Part shown: piece by piece, positions 19,141 to 28,357 of the stretch
How positions within the stretch are numbered: position 1 is the stretch's first letter
How the letters are laid out: every line of letters begins with the position of its first letter
Source of the DNA: Ignavibacteria bacterium
Lineage (GTDB): Bacteria > Bacteroidota > Ignavibacteria > Kapaibacteriales > UBA4661
NCBI GenBank assembly: GCA_947459425.1
Contig: CANHDJ010000001.1
Coordinates: 82,103 to 146,102 of the forward strand
Reading direction: 5' to 3'
DNA: 64,000 nt
Notes under the pieces: model-generated
Database searches by the model: none
Told to the model about the DNA's origin: nothing
Seen by the model: the letters and a program-made list of their open reading frames with translations, nothing else
Translations under genes and position numbers: made by a program

Positions 19141-19382
19141 TTGTGTTTACGCGAGATACCAAAATCCTTCATATACTCCTTATTTGTTGCCAAATCAGGA
19201 ACTCCTGACTTCACCGAACCAAGGAGATGTCTGTTTACATCCGCAAAAGAGCCAGGCATAATCACGATTTCAGTTTCTCCTGCCAAATACTTTTTTGCTT
19301 CAATCGTTTTGGTTTTTTTATTGTCTGAAGCGCGACTTTTCAGGCTCTTTTTTGTCGTGCGAGGCTTTACGAGCGTTTGCAT
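19137..19382 (-). CDS. Putative antitoxin partner of the PIN toxin
   Basis: 81-aa Lys-rich protein immediately upstream of, and overlapping, the PIN gene (ATGA); TA gene order. Confidence 0.65.
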   Translation of the reverse strand: MQTLVKPRTTKKSLKSRASDNKKTKTIEAKKYLAGETEIVIMPGSFADVNRHLLGSVKSGVPDLATNKEYMKDFGISRKHK

Positions 19383-19416
19383 AATGGTTTAGAAAATGAA
19401 CATGAAAAATATACCG

Positions 19417-20907
19417 TTAATACTCTTCCTCATCCTTACCCGGCTTCATCGAAAACATACTTTGGAAAAGGTCTTTGAAGCCAGTTCCACCGCGCTCTAG
19501 CTGGTATTTACTGAGAAGCGAATATTCCGCCATGCCGTGCAACGCAAATTCCATCAAGAAAATTTGGTCTTGCGCCGAAGCCTTCGGATGATGCTTTTTC
19601 ACAAGGTCGAAAAGCCCTGGAACGCTGTACAGTGCTTGTTCGTAGGCGGTATTGCCCAAACTGCTCAAAATATCCAGCGAGTTTCCTTTGCGGAACCACT
19701 CCGTAATTTTGAGGTACGGACTGTCATTTGCGCTGCGTTTGAAGGATTCAGGGTCGGGGAAAAACTGCGTGAACTGTGTACGAATAGCTTTTCCAATGAG
19801 GATTTGCGCCACTTTGAAAGGACCTTCCTGTTCGCCTTCATAGACCAATTCCACTTTTCCGGTGATAGACGGAACCACGCCCCAGAAATCGCCTACTCGC
19901 ACGGCGGTCTTGTCATCGCCCGTTACGATAGCCCGACGCTCGGCGGCGCTGTGGAGATTTTCGTACGCAGAAATCGTCAGACGCGCCGACACGCCGCTTT
20001 TTGGGTCAACATATTCGCTACCACGCGCTTCAAAGGCAATTTGCTCAATCAGCGTGTAGGCAAGTGGGTGTGCGGTGATGGTATTTTTCTGCTCGTCGGG
20101 CAATGTTGCCTCTTGCTGCGTGATTTCTTGGGCAATTTCCAATGTTTTCGGATAATGCGTCAAAATCTGGCTATCAATGCGGTCTTTGAGCGGTGTGACA
20201 ATCGAACCGCGATTGGTATAATCTTCCGGATTCGCCGTAAAGACGAACTGAATATCCAATGGCAGACGCAGTTTGAAGCCACGAATTTGAATATCACCTT
20301 CCTGCAAAATATTAAACAGCGCAACTTGAATACGCGCCTGTAAATCTGGCAACTCGTTGATAACAAAAATACTACGATGTGAGCGTGGAATCAAGCCAAA
20401 GTGAATCACACGCTCATCGGAATACGGCAATTTCAGCGTTGCCGCTTTTATCGGGTCGGCATCGCCGATAAGGTCAGCGATGGATATATCGGGCGTAGCC
20501 AGCTTTTCGGTATAGCGCTCCGAACGGTGAACCCATGCGATGGGCGTTTTATCGCCATGTTCTTGCACGAGGTCGCGGGCAAAGCGGGAAAGCGGAAGAA
20601 ATGGGTCGTCGTACATTTCGGAACCTTCGACAACGGGTATCCATTCATCCAGCAAATCCACCATTTGCCGCGCCATACGGGTTTTTGCCTGCCCGCGTAA
20701 GCCCAACAGAATCATGTTGTGTTTGGAAAGAATAGCCCGCTCCACGTCGGGAATAACCGTGTCCTCGTAGCCCAGAATACCGTTAAAAACAGGTTTGCCG
20801 GAACGCATGAGGCGAAGAAGATTGTTGCGGAGTTCTTCTTTGATAGAGCGCGAAACATAGCCGGAACGTTTGAGTTCGCCGAAGGTGGTGATGGTTGGTT
20901 GGCTCAT
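19417..20907 (-). CDS. AAA+ ATPase, magnesium chelatase ChlI/MoxR-like
   Basis: Walker A LLGLRGQAKTRMAR, IFVINELPDLQARIQVALFNILQEGDIQIRGFKLRLPLDIQFVFTANPEDYTNRGSIVTPLKDRIDSQI. Start set at MSQPTITTF. Confidence 0.88.
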   Translation of the reverse strand: MSQPTITTFGELKRSGYVSRSIKEELRNNLLRLMRSGKPVFNGILGYEDTVIPDVERAILSKHNMILLGLRGQAKTRMARQMVDLLDEWIPVVEGSEMYDDPFLPLSRFARDLVQEHGDKTPIAWVHRSERYTEKLATPDISIADLIGDADPIKAATLKLPYSDERVIHFGLIPRSHRSIFVINELPDLQARIQVALFNILQEGDIQIRGFKLRLPLDIQFVFTANPEDYTNRGSIVTPLKDRIDSQILTHYPKTLEIAQEITQQEATLPDEQKNTITAHPLAYTLIEQIAFEARGSEYVDPKSGVSARLTISAYENLHSAAERRAIVTGDDKTAVRVGDFWGVVPSITGKVELVYEGEQEGPFKVAQILIGKAIRTQFTQFFPDPESFKRSANDSPYLKITEWFRKGNSLDILSSLGNTAYEQALYSVPGLFDLVKKHHPKASAQDQIFLMEFALHGMAEYSLLSKYQLERGGTGFKDLFQSMFSMKPGKDEEEY

Positions 20908-20947
20908 AGTAAAGTTATGGGTGAGAAATAAACGAAAAAATTGCGAC

Positions 20948-23830
20948 TTACCGCGAAACAATCAGGGGTTTTGTAAAAATCATTGTTGGTGTGCGAAGCC
21001 GCACAAAATACAGCCCCGAACTTACATTATCAAGTGCAAACGAGGATTGATGCCAGCCACGAGATTTAACACCATTCACAGGCGTTGCAAGGACTTGTCC
21101 GAAACTATTACATAATTCAATAATCACACTTTGCTCATCGCTCAGTTGATATTCCAAAAAAGCACTACCCGCAGCAGGATTAGGATACAAGCGGCTTGCG
21201 ATAGTGTCTGCTTCTGAGAGAGCGCGGAAACTTCTGCGCACGTCTTCCAGGGTTAATCCGGCGGCAATGGCAAAGCGAACCAATACAGACGTTGAGGGCT
21301 GAAGCGTCATGCCACTCGCACCAACAATATGCGCAATATCGCCCGTTTTTCGGCTTGTCACGATGCCGCTCGTCAACGTACGATATTTTTCATTGCGCGG
21401 AAAACCGTTATCCAACGAAATCGCATTCGGCAGCGTGTCGCCTTGGGTAATGGGAAAAAATGCTGGTGTTTGCGGCGAGAGCAACTTTACGCCAACGATG
21501 GGGAAATCACCACCGATATTTTGCGCAATACCGCACTGACACTCATTATCCCAATATGTTTCGTTTGTGGAAAAATTGCCAATATCCCAATCAAAAAATA
21601 AACCCGCCGAAAGATTGGAAAATGTTCGCCGCGTTGTATTGGTGATAACGTAGGACGAGGTAATCATGTTTTGGCGCGACGGCTGGCGATATTGCTGTAC
21701 CGTTTGCTCAACGCTCACTCCCGCTTGACTCTCGCCACCAAGATCAGCAAAAGCGGCACGGGCTGTTAGCAATGCAGAATCTTGCGACACACTGACATCC
21801 AAAAGCGATGTAGCAAGAAACGCGAGGTCGCGCTGCCCACTCCTGTCGCGGACGGACGACGAGACACTATCCTCGCTTTGCGCCACCACCAAACCACCTT
21901 CATAGAGCAGATTGGTTGTGTCTCTGGGTGCATAAAAAAAGCCGTCGCCCTGCGTATTATCGGGGTAATTATTGTAGCCAAAATTGCCGCGACTATTGAT
22001 GGTGACGTTGATGTTGTTGTTGCGCAGGGTTTTGTATGAACGCTCTGCGACAAGCGTGATTGCATCGCGCCCGATAAGATTGCCATTTGCATCGGTCATG
22101 GAAAACAGGAGCGGCACGGAAAAATTTTGCGATAAATTTGTCGTAAGCCGAAAACTAAACACCACAGCGCCCATGCGCACTTCATTTGCCGCAAGCGGCG
22201 CAATTTGCTTTGTCGTATCGTCAAAAAACGGTAGAAAACGGCTATTGGACGCAATCGTCGTGCGGAGCCGCACAGTCATTGGTGCAGTGATTGGCGCGGC
22301 GCTATTGGCAAGGTTCAGGGCGACAGTTACGCGCTCGCCCGACTCTAAAATTCCGTTATTATTTTCGTCCTGCACCGTAAAACTGCGCACCTCAATAAAC
22401 GGCGGGTTCTCAATCTGCACAGCGCGAAGCATATTCAAACGCCCTGTACCGATGCGCCCTGCAACTTCAGGATTGATGCGGTCGTTATTATCGGCAGTGG
22501 CTTTGAGATGCGTAAAAATTTGCATCGGCGAAAGACGTGGAAAGCGCATTTTCACAAGTGCCGCCGCCGCCGCAACCATCGGTGCCGACATCGAAGAGCC
22601 GGGCATACTGCCATACCGATTATCCATGATCGTCGAATAAATACTTGTTCCCGGAGCGCCAATATCGGCTGTTTCGTGATAATTTCCCGTTAAAAGCGCA
22701 TCATCATTTTCTAACCAGACAACCGAACAAACCTTATCGTAAGCACCCGGATAAAGCGCTGCGTATCGTCGGTCGTTGCCAGCCGTAGCTATCACGAGAG
22801 AACCCAGTTCTGTCGCTATTTCAATCGCCTCCTGCTCGGCTTGTGAGCGATTGTAGTCGCCCCAACTGCAATTAATCACCGATGCACCCATTGTGGCAGC
22901 ATAGACAATGCCGCGATAGCCGTGCATAAGTCCGTCGCTGGAACCGTCTGGCAAGCATTTAATAGGCATCAGGCGGATATTGCGTGCTGCGCCTGTAATT
23001 CCAATTCTATTATTCACTACCGCTCCGGCAATGCCAGCGACGTGCGTACCATGCGAACTCAAGACCGGTTTCGGCATATTGTCTTCGCTATCGCCAGCGC
23101 TACCACTGGCAAAATCCCACCCGCGCCAGTCATCCACCCGCCCATTGCGGTCATCGTCCACACCATTCGTGCGTTTATCACGCCCTTGAGCATCCATACC
23201 GCTTTCGCCCGGATTGACGTAAATATTTGCCGCCAAATCCTCATGGTCGTAGTCAACACCGCTATCAACAACAGCCAGAATCACACTTTGCGACGTGTCC
23301 CCCCGAGCCTGAACAACATCCCATGCTTCCAAAGCGCGAATAATGCGCAGATGCTGTTGATTGCCGAGAAAAGGGTCATTCGGTGCATCGGTAAGAGAGC
23401 GATAATAGCGCGGTTCGGCGTACTCCACATCGGGTAGCATCTTCAACTTGCCAGCGAGAAAGGCGGCATCAGCTTTCGAGGCGAAGCGAATGTGACACCA
23501 GCGCGTGAGTGTGGATGCACGTTGCGTCGGGTCGTCCTCCGTTAAACGTCGGAAACGCTCAATCGCGCTATTTATCAAACCATCATCAAAAAGCGCCTCG
23601 CTGCGGTGAGTGCCTAGAAGCGGCTTCCAATCAGGAATTTCGCCCTTTCGCCCCTGCTTCTCCCATAGGCGCAAAAGCGGAGATTCTGCACGAAACTTCA
23701 CAAGCAGCGCACCCGGCTGATATTCTTGGGCTTGCAGGGTTTTTATTGGCAAAAGGATTAAAACAGCAAGCACAGACAACAATGCCTGTGCTTGGGTTGT
23801 GAATGAAGAGAAATGCTGGATACGTCGCAT
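20948..23830 (-). CDS. Secreted subtilisin-family (S8) serine protease with T9SS-like C-terminal sorting domain
   Basis: VILAVVDSGVDYDHEDL (Asp), SSHGTHVAGIAGA (His), GSSMSAPMVAAAAAL (Ser); C-terminus LYPNPAAGSAFLEYQLSDEQ...SSGLYFVRLRTPTMIFTKPLIVSR. Confidence 0.93.
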   Translation of the reverse strand: MRRIQHFSSFTTQAQALLSVLAVLILLPIKTLQAQEYQPGALLVKFRAESPLLRLWEKQGRKGEIPDWKPLLGTHRSEALFDDGLINSAIERFRRLTEDDPTQRASTLTRWCHIRFASKADAAFLAGKLKMLPDVEYAEPRYYRSLTDAPNDPFLGNQQHLRIIRALEAWDVVQARGDTSQSVILAVVDSGVDYDHEDLAANIYVNPGESGMDAQGRDKRTNGVDDDRNGRVDDWRGWDFASGSAGDSEDNMPKPVLSSHGTHVAGIAGAVVNNRIGITGAARNIRLMPIKCLPDGSSDGLMHGYRGIVYAATMGASVINCSWGDYNRSQAEQEAIEIATELGSLVIATAGNDRRYAALYPGAYDKVCSVVWLENDDALLTGNYHETADIGAPGTSIYSTIMDNRYGSMPGSSMSAPMVAAAAALVKMRFPRLSPMQIFTHLKATADNNDRINPEVAGRIGTGRLNMLRAVQIENPPFIEVRSFTVQDENNNGILESGERVTVALNLANSAAPITAPMTVRLRTTIASNSRFLPFFDDTTKQIAPLAANEVRMGAVVFSFRLTTNLSQNFSVPLLFSMTDANGNLIGRDAITLVAERSYKTLRNNNINVTINSRGNFGYNNYPDNTQGDGFFYAPRDTTNLLYEGGLVVAQSEDSVSSSVRDRSGQRDLAFLATSLLDVSVSQDSALLTARAAFADLGGESQAGVSVEQTVQQYRQPSRQNMITSSYVITNTTRRTFSNLSAGLFFDWDIGNFSTNETYWDNECQCGIAQNIGGDFPIVGVKLLSPQTPAFFPITQGDTLPNAISLDNGFPRNEKYRTLTSGIVTSRKTGDIAHIVGASGMTLQPSTSVLVRFAIAAGLTLEDVRRSFRALSEADTIASRLYPNPAAGSAFLEYQLSDEQSVIIELCNSFGQVLATPVNGVKSRGWHQSSFALDNVSSGLYFVRLRTPTMIFTKPLIVSR

Positions 23831-23864
23831 AAAACCTCACGTTTGTTTGGAGTTTGCGTAGGAG

Positions 23865-25652
23865 TTACTTACGAGAAAAAAACGGATGCGGTAGAATTGG
23901 CGGTTTGGTAAAATCGTCTTCGATGGGGCGGATTTCAATATCTTCAAAAAGCAGAGCCGGAAGAATAACCGACGCGGGTATAAACTGCGCTCCGCCTGAA
24001 AAGAACGAGAGCGTGACAGGCAGCGCATAACAATTATACGCCGTTTTGCGGTCGCCGACGGCAAGGATTTCCTTGAATGATTGCACCGTCATGCCCGCAA
24101 CATCGCATCCACGCACGAGTTCTTCGCGCCCGTCAGGATAAACACGATATGCTTCCAACGCGGTCATCTGTCCCGGAGTGCGGGCAAAGGGAAATTCGCC
24201 ATCGGTAATATTATAGAGCGTGGTCATCAAAATACTCGGGTTCAAAATTTTCCGCACGATAATTCCGTAGGGTAAATCGCGGTCTTTGCAGAGCTGTAAC
24301 ATTCTCTCACGAAGTTTGCGCGGAGTCTGTGTGCGGTCTTTGCTGGCGCTAAGTTCCAAGGTGCTGAACATCGCAGCGCCGCCGCGATTATGCCCATTCG
24401 TTAGCTTCACCCGCCTTGTGGGAGTCCGCGAGGACATAAGCCCTTTCAAATAACCACTTTTAACGATTTGAAACGATTCCGCCGGAACTGCTTCATCGTC
24501 AATGCGATACGAGCCAATAAGCTGCGATGCCCCGTAATTCATCAGCGACGGCAACACGGCAACCGAAAGGAATTCAGGCATAACCCTCGCACCGACTTTA
24601 TTTTGAAAGGCTGCATTTTGCGGATTGTCGCTAATGCCTCGCTCGGTAACGGGCGGGCGCTGTGTGGCGAGATTCGGAGCGAAGATTTGTAAAAATGCTT
24701 CCGCAGCCGCTTGATCTTCCAGCAATACCGGACCCGAATACGCCTGAGAAGTAGGCGCTATCAGGCTTTGCGAGAGCTTCAGCGCAATTGCTCTTGTCGC
24801 TTTGAGCAAGGAGTCGCGGCTGGGCAGACCGCTCGGAGTGCGGCTGTATGCGCTGTACACCTGTGCAAGTGGCATCCCATCTTTTGCCTGAGCAACGGCA
24901 ACAACTTCAATACCGCACAACACATCGGTACGCATTGCTTCGCGCCCTTCGGTGTTGACAAAAAATTCTTGTTTGGGCAAAAATTCCACCCCAACGGTCG
25001 AAAGCGTCACAGCAGGAAATTCCCTGAAAATAGCCGATAAATCTACTGCCAAGCGCTCAAAATAGGCTTTGTCAAAGGCAGGAAGCGATACGGTATCGGC
25101 GACAGAAGTTGCCGGAATGAGCGTAAAATCAGGCAGCGTGTCGGTACGGACACGGTTTTTGAGCGCGGCTTGCTTTTTTGCATAGAGTTCGGCAGACTGC
25201 TTGTAGGCGGCATCGGTGGCAAGCCAAAGTTCACGGCGAAGCGCGGTGTAGTCAAGTTCCGCAGGAATGGAGCGGTTTTTGAAGCGCTCTTCGTCATCGC
25301 TTGAACCAAAAAAACCCAATGCTGGGTCGAAAAAATTCGTATTGTCAAATTGCGGCGAGCCAACACGCAGAGCCACACTCAGGCGTTTTTCTTGCGACAG
25401 ATGCGATTCCGTCAGGCTTCCAAAGGATGCTTTGATATTGTGCGAAGCCGTATTCGTTAGAACATATTGGATGTAATACGGTTTTTCCAGCGACGGAAGG
25501 CGTAAATCCTGCATTGAACGACGCAGTTCATCCCGCATTGCGCGAAAAATCTCTTGTGTGGAAGCGGCTTGCACGGGCGCTTGTGCAAAAAGGTACGGAA
25601 AAGAGCAGACAAAACCAACGAATACAATCAATAATTGCTTGAACATAGTCAT
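23865..25652 (-). CDS. Secreted TldD/PmbA-like protein lacking an HExxxH motif
   Basis: Signal peptide MTMFKQLLIVFVGFVCSFPYLFAQ; TldD/E-like segments (YIQYVLTNTASHNIKASFGSL, VGVEFLPKQEFFVNTEG, GYLKGLMSSRTPTR). Start moved from 25715. Confidence 0.7.
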   Translation of the reverse strand: MTMFKQLLIVFVGFVCSFPYLFAQAPVQAASTQEIFRAMRDELRRSMQDLRLPSLEKPYYIQYVLTNTASHNIKASFGSLTESHLSQEKRLSVALRVGSPQFDNTNFFDPALGFFGSSDDEERFKNRSIPAELDYTALRRELWLATDAAYKQSAELYAKKQAALKNRVRTDTLPDFTLIPATSVADTVSLPAFDKAYFERLAVDLSAIFREFPAVTLSTVGVEFLPKQEFFVNTEGREAMRTDVLCGIEVVAVAQAKDGMPLAQVYSAYSRTPSGLPSRDSLLKATRAIALKLSQSLIAPTSQAYSGPVLLEDQAAAEAFLQIFAPNLATQRPPVTERGISDNPQNAAFQNKVGARVMPEFLSVAVLPSLMNYGASQLIGSYRIDDEAVPAESFQIVKSGYLKGLMSSRTPTRRVKLTNGHNRGGAAMFSTLELSASKDRTQTPRKLRERMLQLCKDRDLPYGIIVRKILNPSILMTTLYNITDGEFPFARTPGQMTALEAYRVYPDGREELVRGCDVAGMTVQSFKEILAVGDRKTAYNCYALPVTLSFFSGGAQFIPASVILPALLFEDIEIRPIEDDFTKPPILPHPFFSRK

Positions 25653-25711
25653 AAAGCGGCTTCTGAGGGAAATTGCTGTTGTTGTTTGGGAGCGAATATG
25701 ATAATCACTTC

Positions 25712-27148
25712 TCACTTATCTTTATCGACAATTGCCGCCATAAGCTCTGCTTCAGCAACGACTTCACCCATTACGAGGGCTTTTGCTTCCATTTGAAAGG
25801 TATTCATACGCTGGCGAACCATCTTCACATCGAAAAAGAGTTGGTCGCCCGGAGTCACGGGTTTGCGGAATTTCGCGTTGTTAATACCCATAAAAAAGAC
25901 GAGTTTATTTTTGGGGTCAAAATCGGCACTCGCATTGCCGGTGGCATTAGAAAGCAGCAGCAAACCGCCTGTTTGCGCCATTGCTTCGATAATCAGCACA
26001 CCCGGCATAATTGGTCGCCCGGGGAAATGCCCCTGAAAAAACTGCTCATTGAAGGTAACATTTTTGTAGCCGATGATGCGCTTTTCTTCCGCGTTGACTT
26101 CCGTGATTCTGTCCACCAGCAAAAATGGATACCGATGCGGCATCACCTCAAGAATTGCGTTTATATCCATGATAACTCCATCTTCCTTTTTCGTTTGATA
26201 TTTGCGTAAGATTTTTTTCCGTTCGACCATACGGCGAATTTTGCGGGCGAGTTCGACATTGGCAGCGTGTCCGGGGCGTGCCGCTAGAATATGCGTCTTC
26301 ATTGGTGCGCCCACCAGCGCCAAATCGCCGAGAACATCCAGCAATTTATGACGCGCCGGCTCATTGGCAAAGCGCAATGTTTTGTTATTCAAAAAACCGC
26401 TTGTGCCAACGACGATGTTATCGTCCAAGCCCAAACTCCGCATCAATTCTTGCAATTCGCTGTCATTTGTTTCGTGGTCAATGATAACAACAGCATTATC
26501 CAGATTTCCGCCCTTGATTAAACCGTATTTATGCAGTGCTTCGACTTCTGAAAGGAAGCAAAATGTCCGTGCAGGCGCAATATCGCTCACGTAGTTGCCA
26601 CCAACATCAAAAAGTGAGGCGTGTTGGCTGCCGAGCGCCGGATTGTTGTAATCCACCATCACGGTAATACGGTAATCATCATTCGGAAGCGCCGCCATTT
26701 CGACGTTTCGGGCGGAATCTTGATAGGTAATCGTTTTGTCCAGCACTAAATAATCTTTCGGAGCGCGTTGCTCCTCGAAACCGGCTTTCCAGAGCGCCTC
26801 GACAAAGGGCATAGCGCTTCCGTCGGCTACGGGCGGCTCATTCGCCGAGAGTTCAATTTTGCAATTATCAATTTCTAAACCAGCCAGCGCCGAAAGCACG
26901 TGTTCAACCGTGTGAGCCTTTGCCTCACCGTTCACTGTCGGCACAGCAAGGGTTGTGCCACGCGAAATATCCACAACATTATCCACCAAAGCAGGAATTT
27001 CGGGGCTTCCCTCAAGGTCTATTCGCACGAATTTGTACCCATAACCTTCGGGAGCAGGATGAAAGGTCAATGTCGAAAGATTACCCGTGTGGAGTCCCAC
27101 TCCTTCGACGGAAACAGAGTTTTTCAGTGTTCGTTGGTTGACAAGCAT
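25712..27148 (-). CDS. lpxC-fabZ: Bifunctional UDP-3-O-acyl-N-acetylglucosamine deacetylase / (3R)-hydroxyacyl-ACP dehydratase (LpxC-FabZ fusion)
   Basis: LpxC: NQRTLKNSVSVEGVGLHTG, TVEHVLSAL, HKLLDVLGDLAL. FabZ: MPHRYPFLLVDRI, FNEQFFQGHFPGRPIMPGVLIIEAMAQ. Confidence 0.96.
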   Translation of the reverse strand: MLVNQRTLKNSVSVEGVGLHTGNLSTLTFHPAPEGYGYKFVRIDLEGSPEIPALVDNVVDISRGTTLAVPTVNGEAKAHTVEHVLSALAGLEIDNCKIELSANEPPVADGSAMPFVEALWKAGFEEQRAPKDYLVLDKTITYQDSARNVEMAALPNDDYRITVMVDYNNPALGSQHASLFDVGGNYVSDIAPARTFCFLSEVEALHKYGLIKGGNLDNAVVIIDHETNDSELQELMRSLGLDDNIVVGTSGFLNNKTLRFANEPARHKLLDVLGDLALVGAPMKTHILAARPGHAANVELARKIRRMVERKKILRKYQTKKEDGVIMDINAILEVMPHRYPFLLVDRITEVNAEEKRIIGYKNVTFNEQFFQGHFPGRPIMPGVLIIEAMAQTGGLLLLSNATGNASADFDPKNKLVFFMGINNAKFRKPVTPGDQLFFDVKMVRQRMNTFQMEAKALVMGEVVAEAELMAAIVDKDK

Positions 27149-27217
27149 TAGAGGTTCCAAGCTAAAGTAATGCCACAAAAAATAGTTGATAGTTGGGTGG
27201 CAAAATTCATAATCAAA

Positions 27218-28255
27218 TTATTTGGGGAAATGACGAAGATGTTCCGGCAACTGTTTGAGCGATGCTTGTATGCGAAGTTCTTCTCGAAACGGTTTTGCGG
27301 GCGTACCGAAGTACACACCTTTTTGCGCAATATCCTTCGCAACGCCTGATTGAGCATTCACCGTCACGTCGTCCGCCGTCGCAATATGCCCGACAAAGCC
27401 AACCTGCCCGGCGACACGATTGCGTTTGCCAAGTTTCGTGCTGCCGGAAATGCCTGTTTGTGCGGCTATGGCAGTATTCTCGCCAATCACGACATTGTGG
27501 GCTACGTGAATGAGATTATCCAATTTTACGCCATTTTCGATGCGTGTCGAGCCTAATGCAGCACGATCAATCGTGCAGTTTGCACCAATTTCAACATCGT
27601 CACCAATAACAACATTGCCAACTTGCGGAATTTTTGTAAATGAACCATCATCTTTATTTTCTGCAAACCCAAAACCGTCCGCTCCCAGCACCGTGCCAGC
27701 ATGAATAATGCTACACGACCCAATAATAGTGCGGTCGTAGCACACAACATTCGCATGGAGCGTCGAGTCATTCGCAATATGAACATCGTCGTACAAAATC
27801 ACGCCAGCATGAAGCGTTGTCTTTTCGCCAATCATACAATGCTCTCCGATAACTACATTTGCGCCAATATTTGCCGAAGCGTGTACCTGAGCGCTTTCGG
27901 CGATAATTGCCGATGGATGGCGGAACCCGGCTTGCTTCGGACGGCTGGGATGAAAAAGCTGAACGGCATGAAGAAAGGCGTTGTAAGGGTTTTCTGTGCG
28001 AAGCAGAATGCCTCCGAATGCCTCTGGCGCAACATATTCACCATGAACTATCAGTGCCGAAGCCTGTGTTGAAGCTACAAGCGGAGCATATTTGGGATTT
28101 GCAAGAAAACTTACCTCTCCCGGTTGGGCGGCTTCCAGAGTATTGACACCAATAAGAGTGCTTGCGGCTACACGTTCCGATGTCCCATCAATCCTCGCAT
28201 TGAGTTTATCGGCAAGTTCCTGTACGGTATAATGTTGGGCAAACGATGGCTTCAT
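27218..28255 (-). CDS. lpxD: UDP-3-O-(3-hydroxyacyl)glucosamine N-acyltransferase
   Basis: Hexapeptide repeats; [20 protein letters not shown]-type motif, [34 protein letters not shown]. Start moved to MKPSFAQHY. Confidence 0.95.
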   Translation of the reverse strand: MKPSFAQHYTVQELADKLNARIDGTSERVAASTLIGVNTLEAAQPGEVSFLANPKYAPLVASTQASALIVHGEYVAPEAFGGILLRTENPYNAFLHAVQLFHPSRPKQAGFRHPSAIIAESAQVHASANIGANVVIGEHCMIGEKTTLHAGVILYDDVHIANDSTLHANVVCYDRTIIGSCSIIHAGTVLGADGFGFAENKDDGSFTKIPQVGNVVIGDDVEIGANCTIDRAALGSTRIENGVKLDNLIHVAHNVVIGENTAIAAQTGISGSTKLGKRNRVAGQVGFVGHIATADDVTVNAQSGVAKDIAQKGVYFGTPAKPFREELRIQASLKQLPEHLRHFPK

Positions 28256-28357
28256 TGGCAAAAGTGAGATCGGATAATTCGATAGTGATAGAGTCTGCGA
28301 ACAGTCATAGAAGGCTGCACCAAGACAAAACGTTACAACATTGCTTGCAGCAACCAA

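Noticed and set aside
19537-20343. 268-aa plus-strand ORF opposite the ChlI-like ATPase
   Set aside because: Antisense shadow of a conserved AAA+ gene; no recognisable domain.
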